Shown here in pieces: positions 15,705 through 24,308 of a stretch of DNA of 64,000 bases. This stretch comes from JAOZPE01 sp964601275 (GTDB lineage: Bacteria; Krumholzibacteriota; Krumholzibacteriia; JAJRXK01). Positions within the stretch are counted from its first letter, which is position 1; each line of letters begins with the position of its first letter. The translations under genes and the position numbers were made by a program. Location: contig CAZRMV010000006.1 in the NCBI GenBank assembly GCA_964601275.1, positions 204,961 to 268,960 of the forward strand. Direction: 5' to 3'. The notes under the pieces were generated by a model. The model was not told the DNA's origin and searched no databases. It saw nothing but the letters and a program-made list of their open reading frames with translations.

Positions 15705-17452
15705 CGGTCCAGTTCTCCCGCGACGATGTTCAGACCACCCAGGATGGCGACCGCGTCGGGCACCATCCCTCCCTGGATCAGGGTGGTGTAGGAGGCGAAG
15801 ATGGGGAAACACGGCGGTCGGACCTTCATCCGGTAGGGATGGCCCGAGCCATCGCTCACGCAATAGAAACCCAGCTCACCATTGGCCGCCTCGATGAATC
15901 CGTAGCCTTCCCCCTCGGGCACCCGGATGCCTTCGAAGATCAGCTTGAAGTGGTTCATCATGCCCTCGATCGAGTTGTAGACCTCGTCCTTGGGGGGAAG
16001 GACCGCGCGGCGGTCGTCCGCATTGATCGGACCGGAGGGAAGGCGGTCGAGGGCCTGGCGGATGATCGAGATGGACTGGTGGATCTCCTCCACCCGTACC
16101 ATGATCCGGTCGTAGGAATCGCCGTTTTCCCCGACCGGGATATCGAACTCGTACTTCTCGTAACCGGAATAGGGCATGGCCTTGCGGACATCGTAGGCGA
16201 CGCCGCTGGCCCGCAAGGTCGGACCGGTGTAGCCCCAGCGAATCGCTTCCTCCCCGGAGATCACGCCGACGCCCACGGTGCGATCCATGAGGATCCGGTT
16301 GCGCTGCACGAGGGCCATCATGTCGTGGACGCCCTCCTCGACCTTGGTCAGCGCGAACCGCAGATCGTCCTCGAAGCCCTCGTAGAGATCGCGATAGAGG
16401 CCGCCGATGCGGGTGTAGCTGGTGGTGAGACGCTCCCCACAGAGGCGCTCGACCACGGTGTAGAGATGTTCCCGCGCGTTCCAGGTGTACCAGTAGTTCG
16501 TCAACGCGCCGATATCGACAAGGTTCGTGCCCGTGCACACCAGGTGATCCATGATACGGCCCATCTCGCTGACGATGACCCGGATGGCCTGGGTTCTCTC
16601 GGGCACCTCGAGCTGCAACATCTTCTCCACCGCCAGCACGTAGCCGACGTTGTTGGTGAGCGCGCTGACGTAGTTCAGCCGGTCGGTGTAGGGAATGATC
16701 TGGTGCCAGGTATGGTCTTCGGCCTCCTTCTCGAAGCACCGGTGCAGATACCCGATCTCCGCTTCCGACGAGACGATTGTCTCCCCGTCGAGCAGGGCCT
16801 CCACCCGCAACGCTCCGTGGGTCGCGGGATGGCTCGGACCGATGTTCACCGGCAGGTAGTCCGAGTGGATCTCGTCGGAGAGAGGGATGCCGGGGGCTCC
16901 TTCCCATCCGCCGTCGGCGTTCCAATGACCTTCGTGGTGGGTCTCCCGGCCGGGCAGCACCGCTTCCTCGGGCAGCAGCTTCTCCACCGTGTAGCACATC
17001 TGGCCCTTCTCGATGGGATAGTCCTTCCGCAGGGCGTGCCCCTCGAACTCGTGGTGACAGAGGATGCGGCGCAGATCCGGGTGCCCGGCGAAATCGATTC
17101 CGAAGAGATCGTAGACTTCCCGCTCGTGCCAGTTCGCGTTGTGCCACAGCGCGCACGCGGAGGGGACGGACTCGCCTTCGGCGACCTGGGTCTTCACCCG
17201 GATGCGTTGGGATTTCTCCAACGACCGCAGGTTGTACACGACCTCGAACCGCTTCTCGCGCCCGGGCCAATCGACGCCCACGATGTCCAGCAACAGCTTG
17301 AAATCGCACTCGGGATCGTCCCGCAAAAAGCCCAGTACCTCGAGAAGATCGCCCGAAGAGACGGTGACGGTCTCGTCGCCGAGATGGTCGCCGCTTTCGA
17401 GGATCCGGCCGCCGAAGCGTTCTTCGACTCGTTCAAGCGCTCTTCTGGACAC
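15701..17452 (-). CDS. nuoCD: NADH-quinone oxidoreductase subunits C and D fused
   Basis: 583 residues combining two complex I subunits. Residues 1-160 are NuoC (30-kDa subunit), with the signature NANWHEREVYDLFGIDF at 105-121. After a short linker (about 161-195), NuoD (49-kDa, quinone-site subunit) begins at DYLPVNIGPSHPATHGAL and runs to the C-terminal SYTTLIQGGMVPDAVAILGG. The reading frame is continuous across the junction, so it is a genuine fusion as in E. coli. The start is GTG 17452, overlapping the nuoB end by 20 nt; this start is less certain than the others. Confidence 0.95.
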   Translation of the reverse strand: MSRRALERVEERFGGRILESGDHLGDETVTVSSGDLLEVLGFLRDDPECDFKLLLDIVGVDWPGREKRFEVVYNLRSLEKSQRIRVKTQVAEGESVPSACALWHNANWHEREVYDLFGIDFAGHPDLRRILCHHEFEGHALRKDYPIEKGQMCYTVEKLLPEEAVLPGRETHHEGHWNADGGWEGAPGIPLSDEIHSDYLPVNIGPSHPATHGALRVEALLDGETIVSSEAEIGYLHRCFEKEAEDHTWHQIIPYTDRLNYVSALTNNVGYVLAVEKMLQLEVPERTQAIRVIVSEMGRIMDHLVCTGTNLVDIGALTNYWYTWNAREHLYTVVERLCGERLTTSYTRIGGLYRDLYEGFEDDLRFALTKVEEGVHDMMALVQRNRILMDRTVGVGVISGEEAIRWGYTGPTLRASGVAYDVRKAMPYSGYEKYEFDIPVGENGDSYDRIMVRVEEIHQSISIIRQALDRLPSGPINADDRRAVLPPKDEVYNSIEGMMNHFKLIFEGIRVPEGEGYGFIEAANGELGFYCVSDGSGHPYRMKVRPPCFPIFASYTTLIQGGMVPDAVAILGGLNIVAGELDR

Positions 17453-17939
17453 GGTGACGCTCCTTGACGGCTTCCAGACCCTCGTTCTTGATCTTCTGCT
17501 GCAGCTTCACCAGGGCATGGAGGAGATTCTCCGGAGTGGGCGGACAGCCGGCCACGTAGTAGTCGACGGGGATGACGCGATCGATCCCCTGGAGGGTTCC
17601 GTAGTTGTTGTAGAAACCGCCCGAACTGGCGCACACCCCCATGGAGATGACCCACTTCGGCTCGGCCATCTGCTCGTAGATCCTCTTGAGGATGGGGGCC
17701 TGCTTGTAGGAGATGGTGCCGGCGACCAGCAGCAGATCGCTCTGCCGGGGGGAAAACCGCACCGCTTCGGCACCAAACCGGGAGATGTCGCTCATCGCGC
17801 CGACCGCCCCCATGAATTCGATGGCGCAGCAGGCGGTACCGAAGGGCAGGGGCCAGAGGCTGTACTTGCGCCCCCAGTTCACCGCGTAACGGAGGCTGGT
17901 GGTGATGTAGTTCGAGGGCGAATCGAGGGTCACTCCCAT
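17433..17939 (-). CDS. nuoB: NADH-quinone oxidoreductase subunit B
   Basis: 168 residues. Holds cluster N2, the last iron-sulfur centre before quinone. Ligands C37 and C38 are in FGTACCAIEFMG, C103 in SMGVCASSGG, and C132 in VAGCPPTPE. ATG 17939 gives the standard N-terminus; the longer open frame extending to 19154 is antisense to pabB and spurious. It overlaps the nuoA stop by 10 nt. Confidence 0.97.
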   Translation of the reverse strand: MGVTLDSPSNYITTSLRYAVNWGRKYSLWPLPFGTACCAIEFMGAVGAMSDISRFGAEAVRFSPRQSDLLLVAGTISYKQAPILKRIYEQMAEPKWVISMGVCASSGGFYNNYGTLQGIDRVIPVDYYVAGCPPTPENLLHALVKLQQKIKNEGLEAVKERHRVQKSA

Positions 17940-18298
17940 TCGAGGGCTCCCTTCTTCCACTCGTAGACCAGACCCACCACCAGGAGGAGGAAGAACCCGG
18001 TCATGGCCAAAAACAGCGGACCGCCCTGGCCCATCTCGACGAAGGAGCGGTAGGTCACCGCCCAGGGCACCAGGAAGACGGTTTCGAGGTCGAACAGGAG
18101 GAAGAGAAGCGCCACCACGTAGAAGCGCACGAAGAACCGAAGATGGATGCTGCCCCGCCCCGGCACTCCGCATTCGTAGGTGGTGAGCTTGCCCGGGGTG
18201 TGGTTCCGTGGCCCCAGGACCCGTGACATCATGACGAAGAGCAGGCTGAAGACGATCGCGATGCCCAGGAGCAAGAGGATCGGGACGTAGAGGTTCAT
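17930..18298 (-). CDS. nuoA: NADH-quinone oxidoreductase subunit A
   Basis: 122 residues and three membrane helices. First gene of the complex I operon. Conserved features are TTYECGVPGRGS in the loop with the quinone-site Cys, and FLLFDLETVFLVPWA in the second helix. ATG 18298 has a GGAG site about 10 nt upstream; the frame continues to 18382 but without family similarity. Confidence 0.96.
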   Translation of the reverse strand: MNLYVPILLLLGIAIVFSLLFVMMSRVLGPRNHTPGKLTTYECGVPGRGSIHLRFFVRFYVVALLFLLFDLETVFLVPWAVTYRSFVEMGQGGPLFLAMTGFFLLLVVGLVYEWKKGALEWE

Positions 18299-18408
18299 CG
18301 AAAGCACGCTCCGTCGACCGTGGAAGGAAGGGACGATGCAAAGCGTCCGGGATGGGGTCCGGCCACCCGGAAAGGTCTGCACGCAGAGCTAGATGCTTGC
18401 GGGGCGCA

Positions 18409-18437
18409 AACCTACACAGCCGAACGGGTGAAGTCAA
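18409..18437 (-). promoter_or_regulatory. Candidate nuo promoter
   Basis: On the minus strand TTGACT (18437-18432) is separated by 17 nt from TAGGTT (18414-18409). That puts the start of transcription near 18402 and leaves a leader of about 100 nt before nuoA. The -35 box matches 5 of 6 consensus bases, the -10 box only 3. Confidence 0.4.
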
Positions 18438-18511
18438 CAAAAGGCCTCCCGGCCCCTGGCCACCCCGGCCGGAAGAGACTACCCTGGGCCCACCTTCCCC
18501 TACCAGCGACC

Positions 18512-20035
18512 ATGGATCATCCCCCGCAGTTGTCCCGCCCCCTCTCGATCGACCCCCTCGCCGCCACCGCGGGGCTCGCGCGGGATTGCGGGACCCTCCT
18601 GTTGCACGGGCAGAGATCCTGGGCCGGCCGGCCCGCGCGATCCCTCCTCCTGTTCGCCCCGCGCTGGGTTCTCCGGCAGAGGGCGGGAGGCCCGGCCCGA
18701 TGGAGCGGTGAGACCCCCACCCCCCATCCCCCCCAGCCCGATGCCCTCTCCCTGCTGGGGCATTTCGGCGCCTCCCGTTCGACCGTCCGGCACACCGAGG
18801 GAATGTGGTTCCCCGGCCTGGCGGGCTTCCTCGGATACGAGCTGGGTTGGCGCGGGTGGTCTCCTCCCCGGCCGGCGCCCCCCCCGTTCCGTCTTCCCTC
18901 GGCCTGGATCGGGGCGTACGACTGCGGACTTCTCTTCGGAGGAGGGCGATCTCCCCGGCTGATGGTCTCCTCCCTCGGCCCCTGGTCGCCCCCACCCCCC
19001 TCGACTCCGGGCACCTGGTCCATCCACCCGGAAAGCGGTCCCCGGCCCCCCGCGGGGGTTCTGCCCCCGTGGCGCCGCACCCTGCTCGCCCGGGCCGACT
19101 GGGCCCAGGACCTCCTCGAAGGGGCGGCCCGGCGTCCGGAAGCTCGGCTCGCATCGGGTACCCGGCGGCGGGAAGAGGGGGATTCGCCGACTTCGTTGCC
19201 GGATCCCGAGCTGCCCGACCCCGGACATCACCGGCGGGCCTTCCAGCGCATCCGCCGGCACCTGCTGGCCGGAGACATCTACCAAGCCAACCTGACCGGC
19301 TTCGCCACCGCCCGGACGGAGGTCTCCCCGTGGGAGGCCTTCCTGCACCAGGCCCGCCTCAACCCGGTCCCCTTCGCGGCGTACCTGAGGACCGAGGAAG
19401 CCACCCTCACCTCCCATTCCCCCGAGCTCCTGCTGCAGACCGATGGAGAGCGGGCGGAGACCGCCCCGATCAAGGGAACGGTCTCCGATGAGCACGGCGA
19501 TTGGAACACCCTGCAGTCGAGCGGGAAGGACCGCGCGGAGCACCTCATGATCGTCGATCTCTGTCGCAACGATCTCGGGATCTGCGCGCGTCCGGGAACC
19601 GTCGAGGTGGTCTCCTTCATGGAAGAGTTGAAGCTGAGAGGCCTGGTCCACCTGGTGAGCCGGATCCAGGCCATGGTTCCCCGCGGGCGTCAGGCCGAGC
19701 TGCTGGGCGCGCTCTTCCCCGGCGGGAGCATCACCGGCGCGCCGAAACGCCGCGCGATGGAAATCATCGCCGCGGTCGAAGCCCATCAACGCGGCCCCTA
19801 CACCGGCAGCATCGGGATGGTGGATGCCTCCGGGCGTCAGCAATGGAATCTCGCCATCCGCACCGCGGTCTGGCAGGATGGACGGGTGAGCTTCGGCTGC
19901 GGAGGGGGAATCGTGGTGGACAGCGACCCCGACCGGGAATACGAAGAGGCCGTGTTGAAGGCCCGGTCCTTCTTTGCTACGCTGAGCGCCCTTGCGGATC
20001 GAGCGGTGACGAGACACCCGGCCGCGGCTTCTTGA
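18512..20035 (+). CDS. pabB: Aminodeoxychorismate synthase component I
   Basis: 507 residues, a chorismate-binding enzyme. It adds ammonia to chorismate to make 4-amino-4-deoxychorismate for folate synthesis. The C-terminal half (from about residue 240) carries the family motifs: AGDIYQANLT, the PabB-type PIKGTV with the catalytic Lys, IVDLCRNDLG, GSITGAPKRRAMEII and GPYTGSIGM. The N-terminal half is proline- and arginine-rich and poorly conserved. PIKGT favours PabB over anthranilate synthase TrpE. The start ATG 18512 is preferred because the upstream frame is GC-rich without family similarity. The pabC-like gene follows after 71 nt, which supports the assignment. No glutamine amidotransferase partner (PabA) is visible here. 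Confidence 0.88.
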   Translation: MDHPPQLSRPLSIDPLAATAGLARDCGTLLLHGQRSWAGRPARSLLLFAPRWVLRQRAGGPARWSGETPTPHPPQPDALSLLGHFGASRSTVRHTEGMWFPGLAGFLGYELGWRGWSPPRPAPPPFRLPSAWIGAYDCGLLFGGGRSPRLMVSSLGPWSPPPPSTPGTWSIHPESGPRPPAGVLPPWRRTLLARADWAQDLLEGAARRPEARLASGTRRREEGDSPTSLPDPELPDPGHHRRAFQRIRRHLLAGDIYQANLTGFATARTEVSPWEAFLHQARLNPVPFAAYLRTEEATLTSHSPELLLQTDGERAETAPIKGTVSDEHGDWNTLQSSGKDRAEHLMIVDLCRNDLGICARPGTVEVVSFMEELKLRGLVHLVSRIQAMVPRGRQAELLGALFPGGSITGAPKRRAMEIIAAVEAHQRGPYTGSIGMVDASGRQQWNLAIRTAVWQDGRVSFGCGGGIVVDSDPDREYEEAVLKARSFFATLSALADRAVTRHPAAAS

Positions 20036-20106
20036 AGCTGTAAGATCCGGCGAGCGTTCCGGGCCGCGTCCCCTGACCTTCTCCATGCCCTCTCCGGAGG
20101 TCCCCG

Positions 20107-20985
20107 ATGAAAGTGCACCTCAACGGAGAGCTGGTCGAAGCGGAACAGGCCCGCATTTCGCCTTTCGATGCCGGATACCTGTACGGCGACGGCATCTTCG
20201 ACACCCTGAGATGCTACCGGGGGTTTCCCTACCTGCTCTCCGAACACGTCGAGCGCCTGGCCCGCGAAGCCGAACTCCTGCAGATCCCCTTCGACCCATC
20301 CCCGGGAGCCTGGAACCACCTGCTGCGGGAACTCCTGGAGGCCAACGAGCTGCTCGAAGTCGACGCGCGGGTGCGCGTCCAGATCAGCCGGGGAGGCGGT
20401 CCGGACACCAACCCCGTCGATTCCGATCCCGAGGAGATCCGCCCGGCGGTGTTCCTGGTCGCCCGGGCGGTGAGTGAGCGCAACCATCGGCTCCAGGAAG
20501 AGGGCGTGGGAGTGCTCACCATGCAGAGCGCGTTCGCCCGGGGGAACTTCCCCCAGATCAAGTCGCTCAACTACCTCCCCAGCATCATGGCCCTGCGTTT
20601 CGCGCGCGCCCAGGGATACGAAGAGGCCATCCTCCTCAACCGGCAGAACAAGGTCCTGGAGGGAGCCACCTCGAACGTCTTCCTGTTGCGGGGAGGAATC
20701 CTGCGCACTCCGTCGCCGCGCCTGGGTCTGCTACCGGGAGTCACCCGCGCCCGGGTGATGGAGCTGGCGCGCGAGCTGGGGCTGAAGGTCGAGGAAGCGG
20801 CCAGCGAATTGCGGGACCTGGTGACCGCTGACGAGGTGTTCCTCACCGGATCGGTGAAGGAGATCCTGCCCGTGGTGGCGGTGGATGGAAGCGCCATCGC
20901 CGGCGGCCAGGTCGGCTCCTGGACCCGCAAGTTGATCGAGGCCTACCACGAGGATGTGGAGAAGGCGCGCTCGGCGGTCGTGTAG
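20107..20985 (+). CDS. pabC: Class IV aminotransferase, probable aminodeoxychorismate lyase
   Basis: 292 residues of the fold-type IV PLP enzyme family. The Schiff-base lysine is K152 in IKSLNYLPS, and the phosphate-binding and Glu region is VLEGATSNVFLL (183-194). GYLYGDGIFDTLR near the N-terminus is typical. The family includes aminodeoxychorismate lyase (PabC), branched-chain aminotransferase and D-amino-acid transaminase, which are hard to tell apart by eye. The position directly behind pabB argues for PabC, giving 4-aminobenzoate and pyruvate. ATG 20107 has GGAGGT 6 nt upstream. Confidence 0.75.
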   Translation: MKVHLNGELVEAEQARISPFDAGYLYGDGIFDTLRCYRGFPYLLSEHVERLAREAELLQIPFDPSPGAWNHLLRELLEANELLEVDARVRVQISRGGGPDTNPVDSDPEEIRPAVFLVARAVSERNHRLQEEGVGVLTMQSAFARGNFPQIKSLNYLPSIMALRFARAQGYEEAILLNRQNKVLEGATSNVFLLRGGILRTPSPRLGLLPGVTRARVMELARELGLKVEEAASELRDLVTADEVFLTGSVKEILPVVAVDGSAIAGGQVGSWTRKLIEAYHEDVEKARSAVV

Positions 20986-20989
20986 CGCT

Positions 20990-21018
20990 CCCACCGCCCG
21001 CGCGGAGCGGACGGTGGG
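20990..21018. terminator. Hairpin between convergent genes, likely bidirectional terminator
   Basis: CCCACCG-C-CCGC and GCGG-A-CGGTGGG pair as 7 plus 4 bp with one mismatch around a GCGGA loop. It starts 4 nt after the pabC stop and ends 17 nt before the convergent stop at 21036. No T-run follows on either strand. Confidence 0.5.
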
Positions 21019-21035
21019 AACCCACCCTGTAGATC

Positions 21036-21896
21036 CTACTTGTAGCGCTGGATGATGTGGAACCCGAAGGGGGTTTCCACCACATCGGAGATCTCGCCCA
21101 CCTTCAGGGCGAAGGCCGCCTGCTCGAACGCGGGAACCATGGCCCCCCTGCCGAAGCCGCCCAGATCGCCGCCCACGGTCGCGGTGGGACCATCGCTGTA
21201 TTCGCGCGCGAGATCCTCGAAGTTCTCTCCGGCTCTCGCCTTGGCCAGGACCTCCTCTGCCCTCTTCTTGGCCTCTTCCCGCGTCCGGCTCACGTTCGGC
21301 GGCTTGCGCGCCGAGCCCTCGTGCATGATGAGGATGTGTCGGCAGTAGATCTTCTCCACCTTCTTGCGGAGGATGACGTGGTACCCGAAGGGGGTCTCGA
21401 CCGGGTCGGAGACCTCACCGATCTTCAGCGATTCCATCGCCGCATCGAACTCCGGGATCATCCGGCCCTTGACCCAGGTTCCCAATTCGCCCCCGCGGGG
21501 CCCGGAGGGACCGTCGGAGTACTCTTTCGCCAGCTCGGCGAAGTCCTCGCCCTTGCGGGCCCGCTCAGCGAGCTGCTGGGCCAGGGCCTTGGCTTCCTCC
21601 TTGGTCCGGGTCACCGAATCGTCCGCGCGCCGGCTGCCCTTGTACATGATCAGGATGTGGGCGCCGGCGAATTCGACCGGCTGGTCGGGCGTCGCGGTGG
21701 TATCCACCGCCGACTCGTCTTGTGCCCCGGTGTCTCCTCTGGAGACCTGACTCTCCGAGCCTGAGGCGGAGGCCTCTTCCGAAGTCGTCGCCTTCGACGA
21801 GTCCACGGCGGACTGTTCACTGGTCTTCTTCCCGCCGCACGCGGCGACCAGGAACACGAGGGCCGCGATGGCGGCAAGAAGCGTCAATTTCTTCAT
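21036..21896 (-). CDS. Lipoprotein peptidylprolyl isomerase with two PpiC domains
   Basis: 286 residues. The N-terminus is a lipoprotein signal with lipobox LVAAC (Cys at about 20), then a Ser/Glu/Asp-rich linker to about residue 75. Two parvulin (PpiC) domains follow in tandem; both start AGAHILIM / CRHILIMHEG and end in near-identical phrases, DPVETPFGYHVILR and DVVETPFGFHIIQRYK. Parvulins catalyse prolyl cis-trans isomerisation and help fold exported proteins; PrsA and SurA are relatives. The lipid anchor places it on a membrane facing the periplasm. It is the last gene after two GAPDH genes, 26 nt behind the nearer one. ATG 21896 has an AGAGGATC site upstream. Confidence 0.88.
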   Translation of the reverse strand: MKKLTLLAAIAALVFLVAACGGKKTSEQSAVDSSKATTSEEASASGSESQVSRGDTGAQDESAVDTTATPDQPVEFAGAHILIMYKGSRRADDSVTRTKEEAKALAQQLAERARKGEDFAELAKEYSDGPSGPRGGELGTWVKGRMIPEFDAAMESLKIGEVSDPVETPFGYHVILRKKVEKIYCRHILIMHEGSARKPPNVSRTREEAKKRAEEVLAKARAGENFEDLAREYSDGPTATVGGDLGGFGRGAMVPAFEQAAFALKVGEISDVVETPFGFHIIQRYK

Positions 21897-21922
21897 GATC
21901 GATCCTCTGGGCTCGAAGTTGA

Positions 21923-22918
21923 TCAGCCGGCCATCAAGCCCAGCAGATCCACGACCCGGTTGGAGTAACCCCACTCATTGTCATACCAGCTCACCACGCG
22001 CGCCGTCCGGCTGGCGTGACTCTGGGTGCTCGGTGCATCGAAGATGCTCGAATGGGAGTTCCCGATGATATCGCTGGAGACCAGCGCTTCCTCGGAGTAC
22101 TGGAGGACGGACGACATCTCTTCTTCGGCCGCCCTCTTCATGGCTGCATTGATCTCTTCCACCCCGGCCGGCCGCTCGAGTTCCACCACGAAATCGATGA
22201 TCGATCCGTCGGGAACGGGAACCCGCATGGCCATTCCGTCGAGCCGGCCGTTCAGTGCAGGAAGAACCTTGCCCACCGCCTTGGCCGCGCCGGTGGTGGT
22301 GGGAATGATGTTCTCGGCCGCCGCCCGGCTGCGTCGCAGGTCCTTGTGCGGCACGTCGGCCAGGCGTTGGTCGTTGGTGTAGGCGTGTACCGTGGTCAAC
22401 AGGCCCTTCACGATGCCGAAGTTCTCCTGCAGGACCTTCGCCACCGGCGCCAGGCAGTTGGTGGTGCACGAAGCGTTCGAAACGATCCGATGTTCCGGCT
22501 TCAGACTCTCGTCGTTCACCCCGAGTACGATCGTCGCGTCGATCTCATCCTTGGCCGGTACGGTCAACAGGACCTTCTCAGCCCCCGCCCGAAGATGTGG
22601 CTCGATCGACTCGCGGGTGCGGAACCGCCCGGTCGATTCGATCACGATCTCGACGCCCAGTTCCTTCCATGGAAGCTTTTCCACTTCGGGGATGGCGGTC
22701 ATGCGCGCGGCCTGGGTTCCCGCGTGGAGAACGCCATCCTTGAGCTCTACTGCCCCCTCGTAATGGCCCTGGATGGTGTCGTACTGGAAGAGGTAGGCGA
22801 GGGATTCGTTCGCCGCGATGTCGTTGATCGCGGCGACCTTGACATCGTCCCGGAGGGACAGGATGCGAAACACACTGCGACCGATCCGGCCGAAACCATT
22901 GATGGCGACGGTGATCAT
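21923..22918 (-). CDS. gap: Glyceraldehyde-3-phosphate dehydrogenase, canonical paralogue
   Basis: 331 residues. Oxidises and phosphorylates glyceraldehyde 3-phosphate with NAD, in glycolysis or gluconeogenesis. The NAD-binding loop NGFGRIGR is at residues 7-14, D33 of IND suggests NAD preference, the catalytic C151 lies in SNASCTTNCLAP, H178 in TTVHAYTNDQ, and the C-terminus has WYDNEWGYSNRVVDL. All positions are canonical. ATG 22918 follows GAGGAGG. It is 14 nt behind a second, divergent GAPDH gene (22933), and the two are clearly cotranscribed. Confidence 0.95.
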   Translation of the reverse strand: MITVAINGFGRIGRSVFRILSLRDDVKVAAINDIAANESLAYLFQYDTIQGHYEGAVELKDGVLHAGTQAARMTAIPEVEKLPWKELGVEIVIESTGRFRTRESIEPHLRAGAEKVLLTVPAKDEIDATIVLGVNDESLKPEHRIVSNASCTTNCLAPVAKVLQENFGIVKGLLTTVHAYTNDQRLADVPHKDLRRSRAAAENIIPTTTGAAKAVGKVLPALNGRLDGMAMRVPVPDGSIIDFVVELERPAGVEEINAAMKRAAEEEMSSVLQYSEEALVSSDIIGNSHSSIFDAPSTQSHASRTARVVSWYDNEWGYSNRVVDLLGLMAG

Positions 22919-22932
22919 GATCCTGCCTCCTC

Positions 22933-23964
22933 TCAGTGCACCTGGACCGGCGTATCCCGCAGGCCCTGGATGCGGGTGATGAGTTCGACGACGCGGGTCG
23001 CGTAACCCCACCCGTTGTCGTACCAGATGATGGTCTTGGCCAGGTTGCCACCGATGACCATGGTGGCCAGGCTGTCGAAGATGGCCGAGTGCGAGTTCCC
23101 GATGATGTCGCTGCTCACCAGTGGATCTTCGCTGTACTCGATGATCGACGAGTAGGTGGTCAAGGCCGCCGAGCGGATGACCCCATTGATCTCTTCCCGC
23201 TTCACGTCGCTTTGCAGCAAGCAGGTGAGATCGATGTTCGAACCGTCGGGCACCGGGACGTTCAACGCCATGCCATGCAGCCGGCCGTCCAGTTCGGGAA
23301 CCACGCGCCCGATCCCCGAAGGCGAGAAGGTGGTGGTGGGAATGATGTTCTCCGCGGCCGCCCGGCTGCGCCGGAGATCCTTGCCCGGAACATCCGCCAA
23401 CCTCTGGTCGTTCGTATAGGCGTGAACCGAGGTCATGTAGGCATGCTCGACCCCGAAATTGTCGTTGAGAAGGCGGAGGATCGGGGCCAACGCGTTGATG
23501 GTGCACGAGCCGTTGCTCACGATCCGGTGATGGGGCTCGAGATCCTCGTCGTTCACCCCGCTGACGATGAGCGCATCGACGTCGTTGGGCGCCTTGGGCG
23601 GATAACAGAGGATGACCGACTTGGCTCCTTTCTCCAGGTGCCGCGCGAGCATGTCACGGGTGCGGTACTTGCCCGTGGCCTCGATCACGATATCGATCCC
23701 GAGCGCTCCCCAATCGACCATTCCCGGCTCGGCGGCAGTGAGCATCTTCACCTGCCGCCCCTTCACGTACATCGCATCCCCCATCACCGAGACCGGTTCC
23801 TCGAATCGTCCGTGCACGGTGTCGAACTTCAGCAGGTATTCGAGCGCCTTCGGATTGGCCACGTCGACGATCGCCGTGATCTCGATGTCGTCGCGGGGGT
23901 AGAGGATGCGGAAGATGTTCCGGCCGATCCTCCCGAACCCCATGATTCCGATCTTGATGTTCAT
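22933..23964 (-). CDS. Glyceraldehyde-3-phosphate dehydrogenase, divergent paralogue
   Basis: 343 residues. Same fold, with catalytic C154 in SNGSCTINALAP and H181 in TSVHAYTNDQ, so it is probably active. It departs from the canonical copy in places that are normally fixed: the second Cys after the active site is Ala (INALAP), and near the C-terminus WYDNGWGYATRVVEL replaces DNEWGYS. Loop 120-130 (CYPPKAPNDVD) also differs from the paralogue's TVPAKDEID. It may prefer another direction, cofactor or aldehyde phosphate, but nothing here proves which. It is the first gene of the gap-gap-ppiC unit. ATG 23964 follows GGGGAG. Confidence 0.88.
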   Translation of the reverse strand: MNIKIGIMGFGRIGRNIFRILYPRDDIEITAIVDVANPKALEYLLKFDTVHGRFEEPVSVMGDAMYVKGRQVKMLTAAEPGMVDWGALGIDIVIEATGKYRTRDMLARHLEKGAKSVILCYPPKAPNDVDALIVSGVNDEDLEPHHRIVSNGSCTINALAPILRLLNDNFGVEHAYMTSVHAYTNDQRLADVPGKDLRRSRAAAENIIPTTTFSPSGIGRVVPELDGRLHGMALNVPVPDGSNIDLTCLLQSDVKREEINGVIRSAALTTYSSIIEYSEDPLVSSDIIGNSHSAIFDSLATMVIGGNLAKTIIWYDNGWGYATRVVELITRIQGLRDTPVQVH

Positions 23965-24308
23965 CGGCAAGCTCCCCTTGATCGCGCCCGACACGCCACC
24001 GCGGCCGCTGGGCCGCCAGGGCGGACCCACCCCACCACTCACACTTCCCACCATTGTCGCGGTGGGCGAGGCTCCAAGCTAGCGCCGATCGCCGCCTTTG
24101 ACCAGTGCCGCCTCGGGTCGGCGGGACCTTTTCCCCGGAAGGACCGACCACCTCGGGCGATTCCGCCGCTTGCCCCTCCCGATGTGGGATGGTAGTTTCG
24201 GCAACCCGCACCGGGAGAGCCCGGCGGCGGCGGCGAGATCCCCTCCGTCCGGTTCGATACGCCGGGCCGGATCCATCATTCCGGAGAATCTCGAGCAAGG
24301 AGAGCAAG
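23965..24308. promoter_or_regulatory. Divergent intergenic region, 344 nt
   Basis: No gene is visible. Two promoter-like pairs face outward. On the minus strand TGGTCA (24104-24099), 17 nt, TAGCTT (24081-24076) would drive the gap-gap-ppiC unit with a leader of about 105 nt. On the plus strand TTGCCC (24170-24175), 17 nt, TAGTTT (24193-24198) would drive the dehydrogenase gene at 24309. Each matches the consensus only in part. No operator repeat is obvious. Confidence 0.35.

Noticed and set aside
17433..19154. Extended nuoB reading through to 19154
   Set aside because: The extra N-terminal part is antisense to pabB and GC-shadow in composition; the family N-terminus starts at 17939.
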